A stretch of 64,000 nt of DNA from Bin55 sp964572845. GTDB lineage: Bacteria; Pseudomonadota; Gammaproteobacteria; Pseudomonadales; Azotimanducaceae. The notes below the pieces were generated by a model. It had not been told where the DNA came from. It saw nothing but the letters and a program-made list of their open reading frames with translations, and ran no database searches. Below, piece by piece: positions 37,250 to 46,361 of this stretch (its first letter is position 1; each line of letters opens with the position of its first letter). Both the position numbers and the translations under genes were made by a program. Location of the stretch: contig CAZNFX010000010.1 of assembly GCA_964572845.1 (NCBI GenBank), positions 1 through 64,000 on the forward strand. Reading direction: 5' to 3'.

Positions 37250-37430
37250 TAGCTCAGCAATCGGCTTCTAGCGCGAAATCCGTCGATCAACCCCGATTGA
37301 TCTATCGGGATGGGAGAATTCGCGAACCTGTCTCCGACGTTGAATCGATGACTGTGCCGGGTCCATCTGCAGAGCAAGGCTGGAGTCGCTGCACGACCAA
37401 GTTGCGCCAGTTCGAACCGTCACTAATGCA

Positions 37431-39392
37431 CTATTGTTCGGGAACAGACCTCGACATTTCATTCATGACAGTATCGGCATACACCTGCTCGAGCGTCATG
37501 CGCAAGACATCCAAATTAGCTGCTGCACCTTCTGCTGACTCCCTATCGTAGATCACAAAGGTTTCGTGCCCGTCGACTGAGACGCCGTCGCTAAAAAGGC
37601 TAGTCAGATGGTTTATCTGATTCACATCTAGCGATCGAACTCGAGAATTGTGGACCACCAGCTGAAGAGCTGCGAGAGCTTTGACATTCGTGTCGGAAAT
37701 GCGATCAATTGACTCAAACAGCGAGTGTGGGTCCAATTGTGCCCAACGTCCATAGATGGAACTCAGATAGTTCCTCCGGTATCGTTCTTCTAGTTGCTCG
37801 CCCAATTTCAGTGCCCGATCGAATTCTCCATCCTCTACAAGTGCCTGGCCGATGTTCCTGTATGCACTTGCCTTAGTGCGTCCGTCGCGAACTTCCGACA
37901 ACCATGCAATCGCTTTGTTCAAATCCAACTGCGCCAGGTCGACTAAGATCACGGTCTCCAGTCCATGGTTGAACCTTCCAATTGGCTGGCTCAAGGCCGT
38001 TTGCATTGCAAGGTCCGGGTCAATTTTTACAAGTTCCCGCAATATGTAAGATAGAACATTTCGGTGTAACCGCTCATCTTCTAGCTCCACCGACAGGGCC
38101 CAGTCCAAAGCGCCGTAGACATCGAGACTCGCCCAGCTGGAGGCTATCGCATTCGCAAGCGCAGATCTCCTCGTGGAGTCGGTCATGCCCGACAAGAACT
38201 TAACTGCATCCGAAGGTGACGATCGCGCCACACCGACCATGGCCTCCAGCTCTCCAGTGGAGTGCAGTTCCTTGGGCAGTAGTTCAAGACTGTCAAAGAG
38301 ACTGTGTGGGTCTCGACTTGCCCAAGCTTCCAAGACCCGTTCCTGCAACGACCGTCGCAGGCTGTTCGCTTTGAGCGATCCGATGCTGGTCAACGCCGGC
38401 AAGGGGTCCTCCTGTGCCCAAACCTCAACAATTGTTCGCAACGCTGTGTCGCGCAAGTCTCGGGACAGCGACATTGCCTGATGGAAGGTCTCCTGCGGGT
38501 TCGATTGCGCGATACGGTGCAATGTTGATCTAAGGATCGCCGAGCGTACTGTGCGATCCGTAAGCGACTCATCAATAATCTCAATCGCTTGGATCCCATG
38601 CTGATCCACCAGCGCTTCTGCGATCCCGAGCAAGGGTGCAAGTTGTGCTACATCGGCGTGGTTGTCGTCAACTATCTTGCGCCACGATTCTTCCGCATTT
38701 TGTGTCGCCGACACTGCTGTCAATTCTTCAATCAATTCCAAAGCGTAACGCTCATTGTCGAGCTGCTTGGCGATCTGCTGCTGAAGATCGACTGACAAGT
38801 CGCCACGTGCTTGCAAAATTCCCTTTAAGGCCTCAAGCTTATGTTGTTGGTCGAGAGATTTGGCGTGTGTCACGGCATTGTCCAAGTCTGCCGACGCCCA
38901 TTCACGAAACACGGTCGATACTAGAGTCTTGTATCGGTGATCGGGCAATCCAGCAATGTGAGAGAGCGCTCTCTTTGGGTTCGTCGCAGTAAGTCGTTGG
39001 ACGATCGTCCGCTCCACGGCGTGCCGACGATGTACCGAAACAATTTCCCGCGATTGATTCAAGAACCCTTCAAGTTGGTCTTCCGTTGCGTTCAATAGGA
39101 GATTGTGGAGTGCAGCAGTTCTGGCAAATTCGCTCGAGAACTGGTCGAGATCGTTGAGATCAGTCACTGCGCCATTGTTGGGAGTGTTGGACAACTTTGA
39201 AGCGTCTTGACTTCGGCCGCCATCTTTTGAAGGATGTTTGAATTCGCCTTGTGCAAGTGGATCTATTACGCCATGGGCGTACCCCTTGTCGGTTAGCGAT
39301 GAAAATCCAATTACCGCTCCCGAACCAACGATGATTCCTAGCGCGACTAAACCCGCTGTGCGAACTACAGTGCTACCTGAACTCGAACCCAT
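37431..39392 (-). CDS. Membrane-anchored helical-repeat protein C
   Basis: The third and longest paralogue of the 32480/34454 family, about 653 residues from ATG 39392 (an in-frame TTG at 39419 is the alternative). It has an N-terminal transmembrane segment (about residues 9-29), a polar linker, and then the family blocks IVQRLTATNPKRAL, VFREWASADLDNA, L-ARGDLS, several W-A-x2-DP repeats and a C-terminal NIGQALVEDGEFDRAL...WAQLDPHSLFESI ending. The body is periplasmic by topology. It is separated from copy B by the heme-related pair, which probably inserted or was left between duplicated genes. Function unknown. Confidence 0.8.
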   Translation of the reverse strand: MGSSSGSTVVRTAGLVALGIIVGSGAVIGFSSLTDKGYAHGVIDPLAQGEFKHPSKDGGRSQDASKLSNTPNNGAVTDLNDLDQFSSEFARTAALHNLLLNATEDQLEGFLNQSREIVSVHRRHAVERTIVQRLTATNPKRALSHIAGLPDHRYKTLVSTVFREWASADLDNAVTHAKSLDQQHKLEALKGILQARGDLSVDLQQQIAKQLDNERYALELIEELTAVSATQNAEESWRKIVDDNHADVAQLAPLLGIAEALVDQHGIQAIEIIDESLTDRTVRSAILRSTLHRIAQSNPQETFHQAMSLSRDLRDTALRTIVEVWAQEDPLPALTSIGSLKANSLRRSLQERVLEAWASRDPHSLFDSLELLPKELHSTGELEAMVGVARSSPSDAVKFLSGMTDSTRRSALANAIASSWASLDVYGALDWALSVELEDERLHRNVLSYILRELVKIDPDLAMQTALSQPIGRFNHGLETVILVDLAQLDLNKAIAWLSEVRDGRTKASAYRNIGQALVEDGEFDRALKLGEQLEERYRRNYLSSIYGRWAQLDPHSLFESIDRISDTNVKALAALQLVVHNSRVRSLDVNQINHLTSLFSDGVSVDGHETFVIYDRESAEGAAANLDVLRMTLEQVYADTVMNEMSRSVPEQ

Positions 39393-39530
39393 ATGTTTAC
39401 GCCCGACTTGCTCCTTCAACTCCTAACTTAGATGTCACAAGATACAGTTAGGTTCGCGCTGGGCAAAGCAACTAGATCCAATAACGGAATTGCCGCCATT
39501 TCGTCCTATTGACAAGCATAGAGATTCGAT

Positions 39531-40544
39531 CTACTTGATCCACTTGTCGTGGATCGCCTGGTATCGGCCATCTTGGCGAAGTTTCAGCGGAGCTCGATTG
39601 ATGCTCTCAACCAATTCCGAATCTTCCTTCAAAGCGAATCCCAAATGATGCGGATAGAAGGTCGCATTGGTCTCAACCAAATCGCCGTTCTTCCGGGCTG
39701 CGTATCGGACGGCAACGTTGTCATGCACGACCAAATCTATTTCCCGATTGCGTAGTTCCTCAATGGCTGTGTCCATGGACTCATAATCGACAATTTCCAA
39801 ATCAGAATCTCTTAGATAGTCGTAGGCGTACGTTCCTACCTTGACGCCAATACGATACTTGTGAAGGTCCGTATACGACGACACCGGATTGGCTGAAGGC
39901 GGACTGATGGCATCTGCAGCGAATTGCCCGAAGATGATTCCGAACGTCGTCACTCCCAACAGAATGATTAGCATGGCACTGATCCGACCTAGCCAGCGGC
40001 GTGGGGCGACATCGTCATATCCAACCGTGGACATCGTCACTATGCTGAACCAGCATGCTTCAAATATTCCGGGAAAGTACCGATCATTGATCGTTTCCCG
40101 ACCTCGTTCCGATAGCCACATCAAATGGGCGAACACGAGCACGACACTGAGCAGCAGCAACAGCATGATCTGACTCTCGCGACTTAGTTGTGGTAACACG
40201 CCCATGCTTCGGCGACTGAGAGCTTTAACTCCGCCATCCAGAATTGGGTGAGTGAAGTCCTACCTCTGCTCCCTCTCGAAGTTGACGCTGATGCATCCAA
40301 TCCCAACATCCGCCGCATTCGTTTCCACTTGGGAGAGTATCGTCGGAATGTGTTGGGCCAAGAGGGTGTATTCCCAATCAAGCTCTTGAGCAATCTCCTC
40401 CCACAACTCAATGGAGAACCCGATCCATTCGCTTTCGTTTTGCATGGCACATGGTGCCAGTTCGCTCGCGACAACTGTTAGTTCACTTTGGGCAAAGATA
40501 AGGATTGCGACCGCCAATAGGCATGCAATGATGAGCTGCTTCAT
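39531..40544 (-). pseudogene. GluR0-type ligand-gated channel, broken by one in-frame amber stop
   Basis: Read through one TAG (40260-40262), this is a single 337-codon frame. It has a signal peptide, ligand-binding lobe 1 (FSIELWEEIAQELDW...ADVGIGCISVNFERE), then the TAG followed by DFTHPILDGG, which continues the solute-binding pattern in the same frame. Next come a first membrane helix, a pore loop with filter TVGYDD (K+-channel-like TVGYG with Gly to Asp), a second membrane helix, and lobe 2 (YRIGVKVGTYAYDYL...IDLVVHDN...FALKEDS) ending HDKWIK. This is the prokaryotic glutamate-receptor layout. Either a very recent pseudogene, a read-through gene or a sequence error. An internal ATG at 40205 could give a fragment lacking lobe 1. 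Confidence 0.8.
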
Positions 40545-40553
40545 CTTCGCGAT

Positions 40554-40745
40554 TTACAAACTGCCTCGGAGGTCGGGAGCTGGAGGTCGACTGGCTGTCT
40601 CGACACTCTCCAGGACCGCTTCGCCGTCGCCGAAGACCTCGTCCTTCTTGTCCTTGGCATCCCCAAGAAGCTCTGCTCTGCGGATGGCGGCGTTGGCGCC
40701 CATGCGTGCTGCTTCGGCTTTCCTCTGCATGGCTTGCGACGCCAC
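40554..40745 (-). CDS. Possible 63-residue helical protein
   Basis: A short minus-strand frame just upstream of the channel gene, with a natural-looking alternation of Ala, Lys, Arg and Glu (A-x2-AMQRKAEAARMGANAAIRR), predicted to be one long helix followed by a Pro-rich tail. No ribosome-binding site is obvious and no family is recognised. It may be chance. Confidence 0.2.
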   Translation of the reverse strand: MASQAMQRKAEAARMGANAAIRRAELLGDAKDKKDEVFGDGEAVLESVETASRPPAPDLRGSL

Positions 40746-40853
40746 CCCGAGAGCTCAGGAATTCTCGCGTATGCCCGCCAAACGCTAGCCTGTCGCGGAC
40801 TGAGCACAAATGCTTGCGCGCAGCTAGAATCGGTCGATTGGGCTACGCTGGCC

Positions 40854-41144
40854 ATGCAACGTAAAACCATTCTTGCAACCCAGATCGACGAGTATCGCCA
40901 GGCGATGGGCAATCCCCTGGTGTATCGCGTACATCGACTGATTTTGGGCGGCAGTCTCGGAGACAACAAGACCAAGCCGCTCGCTTGGGCCGTTGCCATA
41001 CCCATTGACGGCGTCATGCATTCGCTTGTAAGCGTCCGCAACAATCGACGCGAGTGGCAGGATCTGAACCGTCTTGCTCAGGAACTGCGCAAACTGGGAC
41101 TCGTTGAGTACGAAGTGCGCAACAACCTTACCGAAGACACCTAA
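40854..41144 (+). CDS. Conserved-looking small protein, unknown
   Basis: A 96-residue product from ATG 40854 (the frame is open back to 40734). The compact sequence includes a helix, then a stretch reading KPLAWAVAIPIDGVMHSLVSVRNNRREW, and a C-terminal helix, consistent with a small alpha-beta protein. No family recognised. It is followed by a 97-base gap and an outer-membrane-type gene. Coding character rather than homology is the support. Confidence 0.45.
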   Translation: MQRKTILATQIDEYRQAMGNPLVYRVHRLILGGSLGDNKTKPLAWAVAIPIDGVMHSLVSVRNNRREWQDLNRLAQELRKLGLVEYEVRNNLTEDT

Positions 41145-41241
41145 AGTCCAAAGACCTCACTTCTAACCTGCTAACATGTCAGTGCGCCTTGTTGGCGTTC
41201 GGCAAGAGCTATTGAACAGAGTGACTTGGAGCGCGACAAGT

Positions 41242-42042
41242 ATGCAGACGCCACACAAATCAAATTGCTTTCGCCTGTCAGGAATTCTTGCCACGATATG
41301 TTTGCTGCTCCCCTATCTACCTGCTTTCGCAGGGGAATACTATCTTCGCTTGGGAGTGTCGCTCGACCAGGCTAACGACACCAACTTCACAGACCGCAAC
41401 TGCCTCAACCTGTATCCATGGGCACTATATGGCTGCGGGACGGGCGGAGACGGACTTCCCTATCGCTCCAACGGAGAATTCGACGCGGAACCCTCGTTCG
41501 AGCTTGGACTGGGATACTCGGCGACATCACGATTTCGAGCGGAGGTTGTAGCTGAAAAACGACGTCAGATCGAATTCGTCGGGCTGGCGAACTTCCTTGC
41601 GTTAGAGCAACAACAGGATGTAGTTGCGTCGATTGAATCTACTCTCGGGCTCTTGATGGCGCATATGGACTTGATGGGCCGAAAAAACTCTACCTTCGTT
41701 GGATTCACGCCCTTCATAGGGATTGGATTCGGATTTGTGCGCAACGAGTGCAGCGAAATGCGCATGGATTTTCCCAGCACAATTACTACAGTGCCCGGCG
41801 ATACGCGAAGCGACTTCGCTGGAGTTCTCACGATCGGTGTGTCATTTGCATTGAACAAGGAACGGACCGTGCTTGAACTCGCGTGGCGTCACCTCGATCT
41901 CGGTGAGATTCGAACGGACCGAGACGTTGGACAAGTTGAGTGGCGAAGTGGCATTCGCGAGCCGCTGCACCTCGACTTGGACCAGACCCGTGCTCGATTG
42001 AAGAGCAGGGGAATCAAACTCTCTCTGCGCCACAGGATGTAG
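41242..42042 (+). CDS. Outer-membrane beta-barrel-type protein
   Basis: About 266 residues from ATG 41242; the frame is open from 41176, but the later ATG gives a clean signal peptide (residues about 12-30, ending LPAFAG). The mature part alternates amphipathic strands with Gly/aromatic residues (EYYLRLGVSLDQAND, FELGLGYSATSRFRAEVV, FIGIGFGFVRNE, LTIGVSFALN, ERTVLELAWRHLDLGE) and ends in I-L-LRHRM rather than the usual terminal Phe. This looks like an OmpA-membrane-domain or opacity-type small barrel. A Cys pair near residues 56-65 may form a disulfide. Ligand or role unknown. Confidence 0.7.
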   Translation: MQTPHKSNCFRLSGILATICLLLPYLPAFAGEYYLRLGVSLDQANDTNFTDRNCLNLYPWALYGCGTGGDGLPYRSNGEFDAEPSFELGLGYSATSRFRAEVVAEKRRQIEFVGLANFLALEQQQDVVASIESTLGLLMAHMDLMGRKNSTFVGFTPFIGIGFGFVRNECSEMRMDFPSTITTVPGDTRSDFAGVLTIGVSFALNKERTVLELAWRHLDLGEIRTDRDVGQVEWRSGIREPLHLDLDQTRARLKSRGIKLSLRHRM

Positions 42043-42206
42043 GCGATGTTTCCCATACAGCAAGCAACAAGTGCTATGGGTGCAAACGACTAACGCAAAG
42101 TTGTAGCCCTTGAGTGATCAAGCTAGATCGGTCAGCCCTTTTTCGACCGCGATGGCCAAAGGTTGGTGACTAGACTATTCAGTAGACGGTCGATTACCAG
42201 ATATCT

Positions 42207-42863
42207 TTAGAACGACCAGCCCAACCCAATGCTAATTCCCATGGCATCACCGGGTCCCTCTAGGGATTTGGAAAAGAACCCCGCTACGGTCAAGCCGCTA
42301 TCCAGTACTGTGTAGCCCCCAATCGATGCCGCTCGGTCGTCACTGTCTACGCCCAATACTGCAATTTGAAAACGGCGGTCGGCTCCGCCGATCCAGGATC
42401 CTACATCGATCGACGTCTCACTGTCGGATGTGTCTGCTAGTCCTAGTCCGGTAATGCCCCAATCAATGTCCGAGTCCGATCGACCGAGAGTGACAAAGGG
42501 AGTAAACAGATTGTTGAAGTTGACACCTAGGGAAAACTCGGTGATTCGAGTTTGAATCTCAAAATCGATGCAGAAATCCTCCGCGCATAGCTCATCCTCG
42601 CCCTTTGCGAGTCCAGCCCCCACACTCCAATACAAGTCGCCATTGAAGTTGGCGTACAAGAAATTGAATCCACCGATTTCAAAGTCGATTGTGGCTTCCT
42701 CGTCCTCAACGGTTGCGTGGGAGTATGCGCCAAGTACCAGTTGGTCTGCCGACAATGGCACCGCAATGGTCACTAGCGCCACGATGGGTGCTGATAGCCA
42801 TTTCCAGATTGAATATCGGTGATACGTGGATGGGTTTTCGTTTTGTGTTGAGGTAATAAGCAT
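42207..42863 (-). CDS. Outer-membrane-type beta-barrel protein, ending in Phe
   Basis: A 218-residue protein with an N-terminal signal region (hydrophobic about 24-40) and a mature chain of alternating short strands rich in Gly, Asp and aromatics. It ends GLGWSF, the C-terminal Phe typical of BAM-dependent outer-membrane proteins. Acidic loops (VEDEEATIDFE, RSDSDIDWG) suggest cation contact. ATG 42863 has an AGGAGA ribosome-binding site. No specific family was recognised. It runs toward, but does not resemble, the barrel gene at 41242. Confidence 0.65.
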   Translation of the reverse strand: MLITSTQNENPSTYHRYSIWKWLSAPIVALVTIAVPLSADQLVLGAYSHATVEDEEATIDFEIGGFNFLYANFNGDLYWSVGAGLAKGEDELCAEDFCIDFEIQTRITEFSLGVNFNNLFTPFVTLGRSDSDIDWGITGLGLADTSDSETSIDVGSWIGGADRRFQIAVLGVDSDDRAASIGGYTVLDSGLTVAGFFSKSLEGPGDAMGISIGLGWSF

Positions 42864-42993
42864 TGATGTTTCTCCTACGTTAATTGAGGCTGATGTGAAG
42901 TAGTCTCAGCGGCTTCTGTTCCCAATCACGTGCAGCACTTGTGCGTACCGAATGAAATGCTCTGTGTGATGTGGAATTACCGATGTAAGCAAC

Positions 42994-43527
42994 CTAACGA
43001 TGTTCGCCCCCGTAATCGGATTCGCGACCATGCTCACCCGAAGATTCCTTGCCGCCATGTTCGCCCTTTCCGTTCGAATCGCCGTGTTCACCGGAACGCT
43101 GCGAACCGACTTCGGGATGTGCTCCCCACGTCTCGAATTTTTGATCCGCTGCTGACAGCGTCACTTCCACGCTTTCGCTTGGAGCGAGATCCTGAGGCTT
43201 TGTCGGTCCCAATTCGGTTCCATTCGACAGGTGCACCTCTACTCTGACCTTGCTTAGCTTGGTCTTCGTTGTGTTTTCTACGTGACCCGTGAAATCTTGA
43301 GTCTTGTCGTTGTACTTTAAAACCAGTCGAGCGCCATTTCGCACTTCATCGTAGGTCTCGTCAATTTGGTACTGGGTTCCTGACTCTTCGCCTTCTGCAT
43401 CACCGCTTTCCCCCTCCGATTCTCCATTCGCGCTTGCCCAGCAAGTTGCTAGACCTAACGCTAGCGAGACACCGACAATCTGTAACGCGTTGGTTAGATT
43501 GATGCGCATCGTCGTCGAAAATCCCAT
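42994..43527 (-). CDS. FxLYD-like secreted protein with Gly/His/Glu-rich tail
   Basis: A 177-residue protein from ATG 43527, which has a strong GAGGAG ribosome-binding site. It has a signal peptide (about 12-33, ending ASA), a Glu/Ser/Gly-rich linker, and an FxLYD-type beta-sandwich: a D-FTGHVENTTKTKLSKVRVEVHLSNGTELGPT pattern, then LAPSESVEVTL. This domain is common in extracytoplasmic bacterial proteins. The C-terminal 40 residues are a low-complexity run with repeated G-E-H-G units, which could bind metal. Function unknown. Confidence 0.75.
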   Translation of the reverse strand: MGFSTTMRINLTNALQIVGVSLALGLATCWASANGESEGESGDAEGEESGTQYQIDETYDEVRNGARLVLKYNDKTQDFTGHVENTTKTKLSKVRVEVHLSNGTELGPTKPQDLAPSESVEVTLSAADQKFETWGAHPEVGSQRSGEHGDSNGKGEHGGKESSGEHGRESDYGGEHR

Positions 43528-43892
43528 GGTCTTCTCCTCGCAAATCAATCGACTCTTTGAAACCAACCTCGTGGGGCGTGGTATGGGTTTTGTTTCGCTG
43601 GCCAATACTGCCTAACTCAACAAACCTTGTGCTGTTAGTTCGGTCTACAGTCGGTTGATTTGGACACAACGAGGGCCAATCAGTTCCCATCGCTGTGGGC
43701 AGGCAGCAAATGGAGATAGCTAGATTTCAAGAGGTGATCGCGTAGTAGAGCCACTAAGTGGAAAGAGTGTGGTCCTATTCCTTCGGCACAACTGCCACCC
43801 GTATTGCCGACTCTATTCTTGCAGTCAATCCCACTATGGATACGGCTCCCACACCTCGGTTAGGCATGCAAACTTCTGAAGGTCTCCCATGC

Positions 43893-44987
43893 TCAAAGCG
43901 TTATGTCTCGCTGCCAGTATTCGTCTCCGCCTCGACTGATCTCTGCGCGCGTTCTTGAGTTCCACGACGCATCGCCTATGAAGCTCCCCTTGTATTTGAA
44001 CGGTGTCTCATGAGGACGATGCTGACGCCGTGCATCGACCGCCAACGGGATCATTCGGGCACGCCTGAGAACATAGTCCTCTGTGTAGGTAATCTCTTTC
44101 TTGCTAGAGCCTGGAATCTTGAACGCATGCACGTTGGTGGTGGTTGCTCCGATCGCAGAGCTGCGCTTATGAAAGCCGAGCAGAACCGTGACCCTACGTT
44201 CCGCCGACCTGTTGGGATACGACCCATGCAATGAACTCCGACTAACGATTCCGCAATCTCCCGGTGCGAGCAACATTGGCACAGCGTCAGGCAGCCTCTC
44301 GGCGATCGGCGGAAACTCACCACCGCCGGCCTTCAACCATCGACGATGGCTACCAGGCACGACCCACAAACAGTTTTCAGGCGTGCATTGCGATATTGCC
44401 ACGCTCATGTTGTAGCCATGGCACTCACCGGATCCGTCTAGCTGTTCAAGACTTTCGCCATCCTCTGTCCAATGTGTGCGCCCGTCCTGATGCCATCGAG
44501 TAGGCAGTCCATCGCCTGGAGCTTTGTAGAAGATGGCTTCGTGAAACGGCACGAAATCCGGGCCATACAAGCTCTCTGCGATTCCGAGAATCTTAGGATG
44601 TGCATACAGTCGAAGCGTAGATTCCATATAGATGAATGGATGGGACAACAGGTAAACACTTGCCGGCGTATCCGAGTCGTCTTCACGTTCGATCATCGTG
44701 AAGTAGCCGCTGAACGGCGATGCACGACCATGTTTGTCAGTATCGCCGTCTATGGTCTCTGGAGCATTGTCGAGGATTGCGTCGAATTCCGCGATCAACT
44801 CTCCAATCTCTTCTTCGTCCAATACGCCTGTGAAGACGTAGAAGCCCGTTCTTCGATACGCATCCAAAATCTCTGGTACGAGATGACCGTTGGTGTCCCT
44901 TTGGATGGGACTCCGGTTGCCTAGAGAGTGAGCAACTGCGGTGCGAGCCTCGGCATATTCCTCCCAGATCATTTCGGTCATCTGCAC
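43893..44987 (-). CDS. Phytanoyl-CoA dioxygenase (PhyH) family protein
   Basis: A 364-residue Fe(II)/2-oxoglutarate-dependent oxygenase. After an N-terminal helix region, the YRRTGFYVFTGVLDEEEI motif opens the PhyH domain. The metal site is His-x-Asp in RWHQDGRTHW (near 165) with the distal His in SRSSLHGSYPNRS (near 255), followed by the Arg that binds 2-oxoglutarate (AERRVTV). Bacterial PhyH proteins hydroxylate diverse small molecules; the substrate here is unknown. It is divergent from gshB with about 240 bases between. ATG 44987. Confidence 0.88.
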   Translation of the reverse strand: MQMTEMIWEEYAEARTAVAHSLGNRSPIQRDTNGHLVPEILDAYRRTGFYVFTGVLDEEEIGELIAEFDAILDNAPETIDGDTDKHGRASPFSGYFTMIEREDDSDTPASVYLLSHPFIYMESTLRLYAHPKILGIAESLYGPDFVPFHEAIFYKAPGDGLPTRWHQDGRTHWTEDGESLEQLDGSGECHGYNMSVAISQCTPENCLWVVPGSHRRWLKAGGGEFPPIAERLPDAVPMLLAPGDCGIVSRSSLHGSYPNRSAERRVTVLLGFHKRSSAIGATTTNVHAFKIPGSSKKEITYTEDYVLRRARMIPLAVDARRQHRPHETPFKYKGSFIGDASWNSRTRAEISRGGDEYWQRDITL

Positions 44988-45224
44988 GTCATCGGTTCAC
45001 AAACAGGCACAAAAATTGTAGGTCAATTTCCCGCGGGCAATCCGCATTGGTGCGAACCTGCCTTCCTCCCGATTTCGCTTGCATTAACAATAACGGTCCG
45101 CCGTTACTCTTCCGCTGGATATCTTGAAAGCCTCTGTACTCACGTAGTCAACTGCGTTCTTGACTGCAAGCTGAGCCACTCCGCCGATCAAACCTGACGG
45201 ACTACCCGAACCTATAATTCGGAC

Positions 45225-46217
45225 ATGCTTCGCGTTGCCTTCATCATCGATCCTCTCGAGACCCTGAACGTCAAAAAGGACTCGACCATAGCAATGATGC
45301 GTGCTGCTCAGCAGCGCAATTGGTCTGTTCACGTCATATATCCGCGAAATCTCTGCTGGCTCGATGGCAAAGCTTTGGGTTACGCGCAGCGAGTATTTCT
45401 GAAGTCAGGATTCGCTGCGACGCTGGAATCGAATGAGCTTGGACCCGACGAGTGTTGGTATCAGACCGATCAAGAGGAATTCTCAGAACTCTCCTCGTTC
45501 GATGCAATCTTCATGCGCAAGGATCCTCCCTTCGACATGAACTACATCTATGCAACCTACATGCTGGACCACGCTGAACGGGACGGAACCCTTGTTGTGA
45601 ACAAAGCGCAAAGTCTTCGCGACTGCAATGAGAAATTCTTTACCACTGAATTTTCGGATATGGCACCCCCTATGGTGGTGTCCCAGCGAGCAGATGTCTT
45701 GCGGGAGTTTCACGTCGAGCATCGCGATGTTGTCTACAAGAAGCTCGACGGCATGGGAGGCACAAGCATTTTCCGAATGCGGGAGGACGACCCTAATCTC
45801 AACGTAGTCATCGAGACGCTGACAGACAACGAATCCATCCCCATCATGGCTCAAAAATTTCTCCCCGCGATCAGCGAAGGAGACAAGCGCGTGCTCATAG
45901 TGAACGGCGAGCCCATTCCCTATTTGCTTGCACGCATCCCTAAGAAAGGGGAGACCCGGGGCAATCTCGCGGCTGGCGCTACCGGTGAAGTTCGGCCCTT
46001 GTCCAAGCGGGATAGAGAGATTGCTACTGCGATGGGACCAGATCTCGTAGAGCGCGGACTATTGTTTGTAGGCATAGACGTGATAGGCGACTACCTTACT
46101 GAAGTCAATGTAACCTGCCCAACTTGCATTCGAGAAATCGACAAAGCCCACGATCTTGACATTGCAGGGCAATTGATGGACAGCCTTCAAGAACGTCTCA
46201 TCCCAAATACCAATTAG
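45225..46217 (+). CDS. gshB: Glutathione synthetase
   Basis: A 330-residue ATP-grasp ligase that joins gamma-glutamylcysteine and glycine. The family opening is clear: VAFIIDPLETLNVKKDST. So are the ATP-grasp loops YKKLDGMGGTSIFRM and LVKRG-like ERGLLFVGIDVIG, and the C-terminal VNVTCPTCIREID. In many gammaproteobacteria gshB lies directly upstream of tonB and algH; here an 11-kb segment (subtilase, lnt, decayed genes) separates them, which suggests insertion. ATG at 45225. Confidence 0.97.
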   Translation: MLRVAFIIDPLETLNVKKDSTIAMMRAAQQRNWSVHVIYPRNLCWLDGKALGYAQRVFLKSGFAATLESNELGPDECWYQTDQEEFSELSSFDAIFMRKDPPFDMNYIYATYMLDHAERDGTLVVNKAQSLRDCNEKFFTTEFSDMAPPMVVSQRADVLREFHVEHRDVVYKKLDGMGGTSIFRMREDDPNLNVVIETLTDNESIPIMAQKFLPAISEGDKRVLIVNGEPIPYLLARIPKKGETRGNLAAGATGEVRPLSKRDREIATAMGPDLVERGLLFVGIDVIGDYLTEVNVTCPTCIREIDKAHDLDIAGQLMDSLQERLIPNTN

Positions 46218-46361
46218 ACATTTGGACCTGTTGCATTTGTTTCAACTTACTTTGACCAGATGCACCAACCAACTCACTCTATGTGTAGTCCAATAGTCGC
46301 TGAAAGCTCGAATCTTCTCGACGCAGTCCCAATTATTTCGTACCAAAATGGAGGTTGAACC

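Noticed and set aside
32480..39392. DNA repeat or CRISPR-like array behind the repeated proteins
   Set aside because: The periodicity is at the protein level only; no regularly spaced identical DNA units or spacers were seen.
40260..40262. Programmed recoding (selenocysteine or pyrrolysine) at the amber codon
   Set aside because: Selenocysteine uses UGA, not UAG; no pyrrolysine genes are seen; and the channel family has no known recoded residue here. Mutation or error is simpler.
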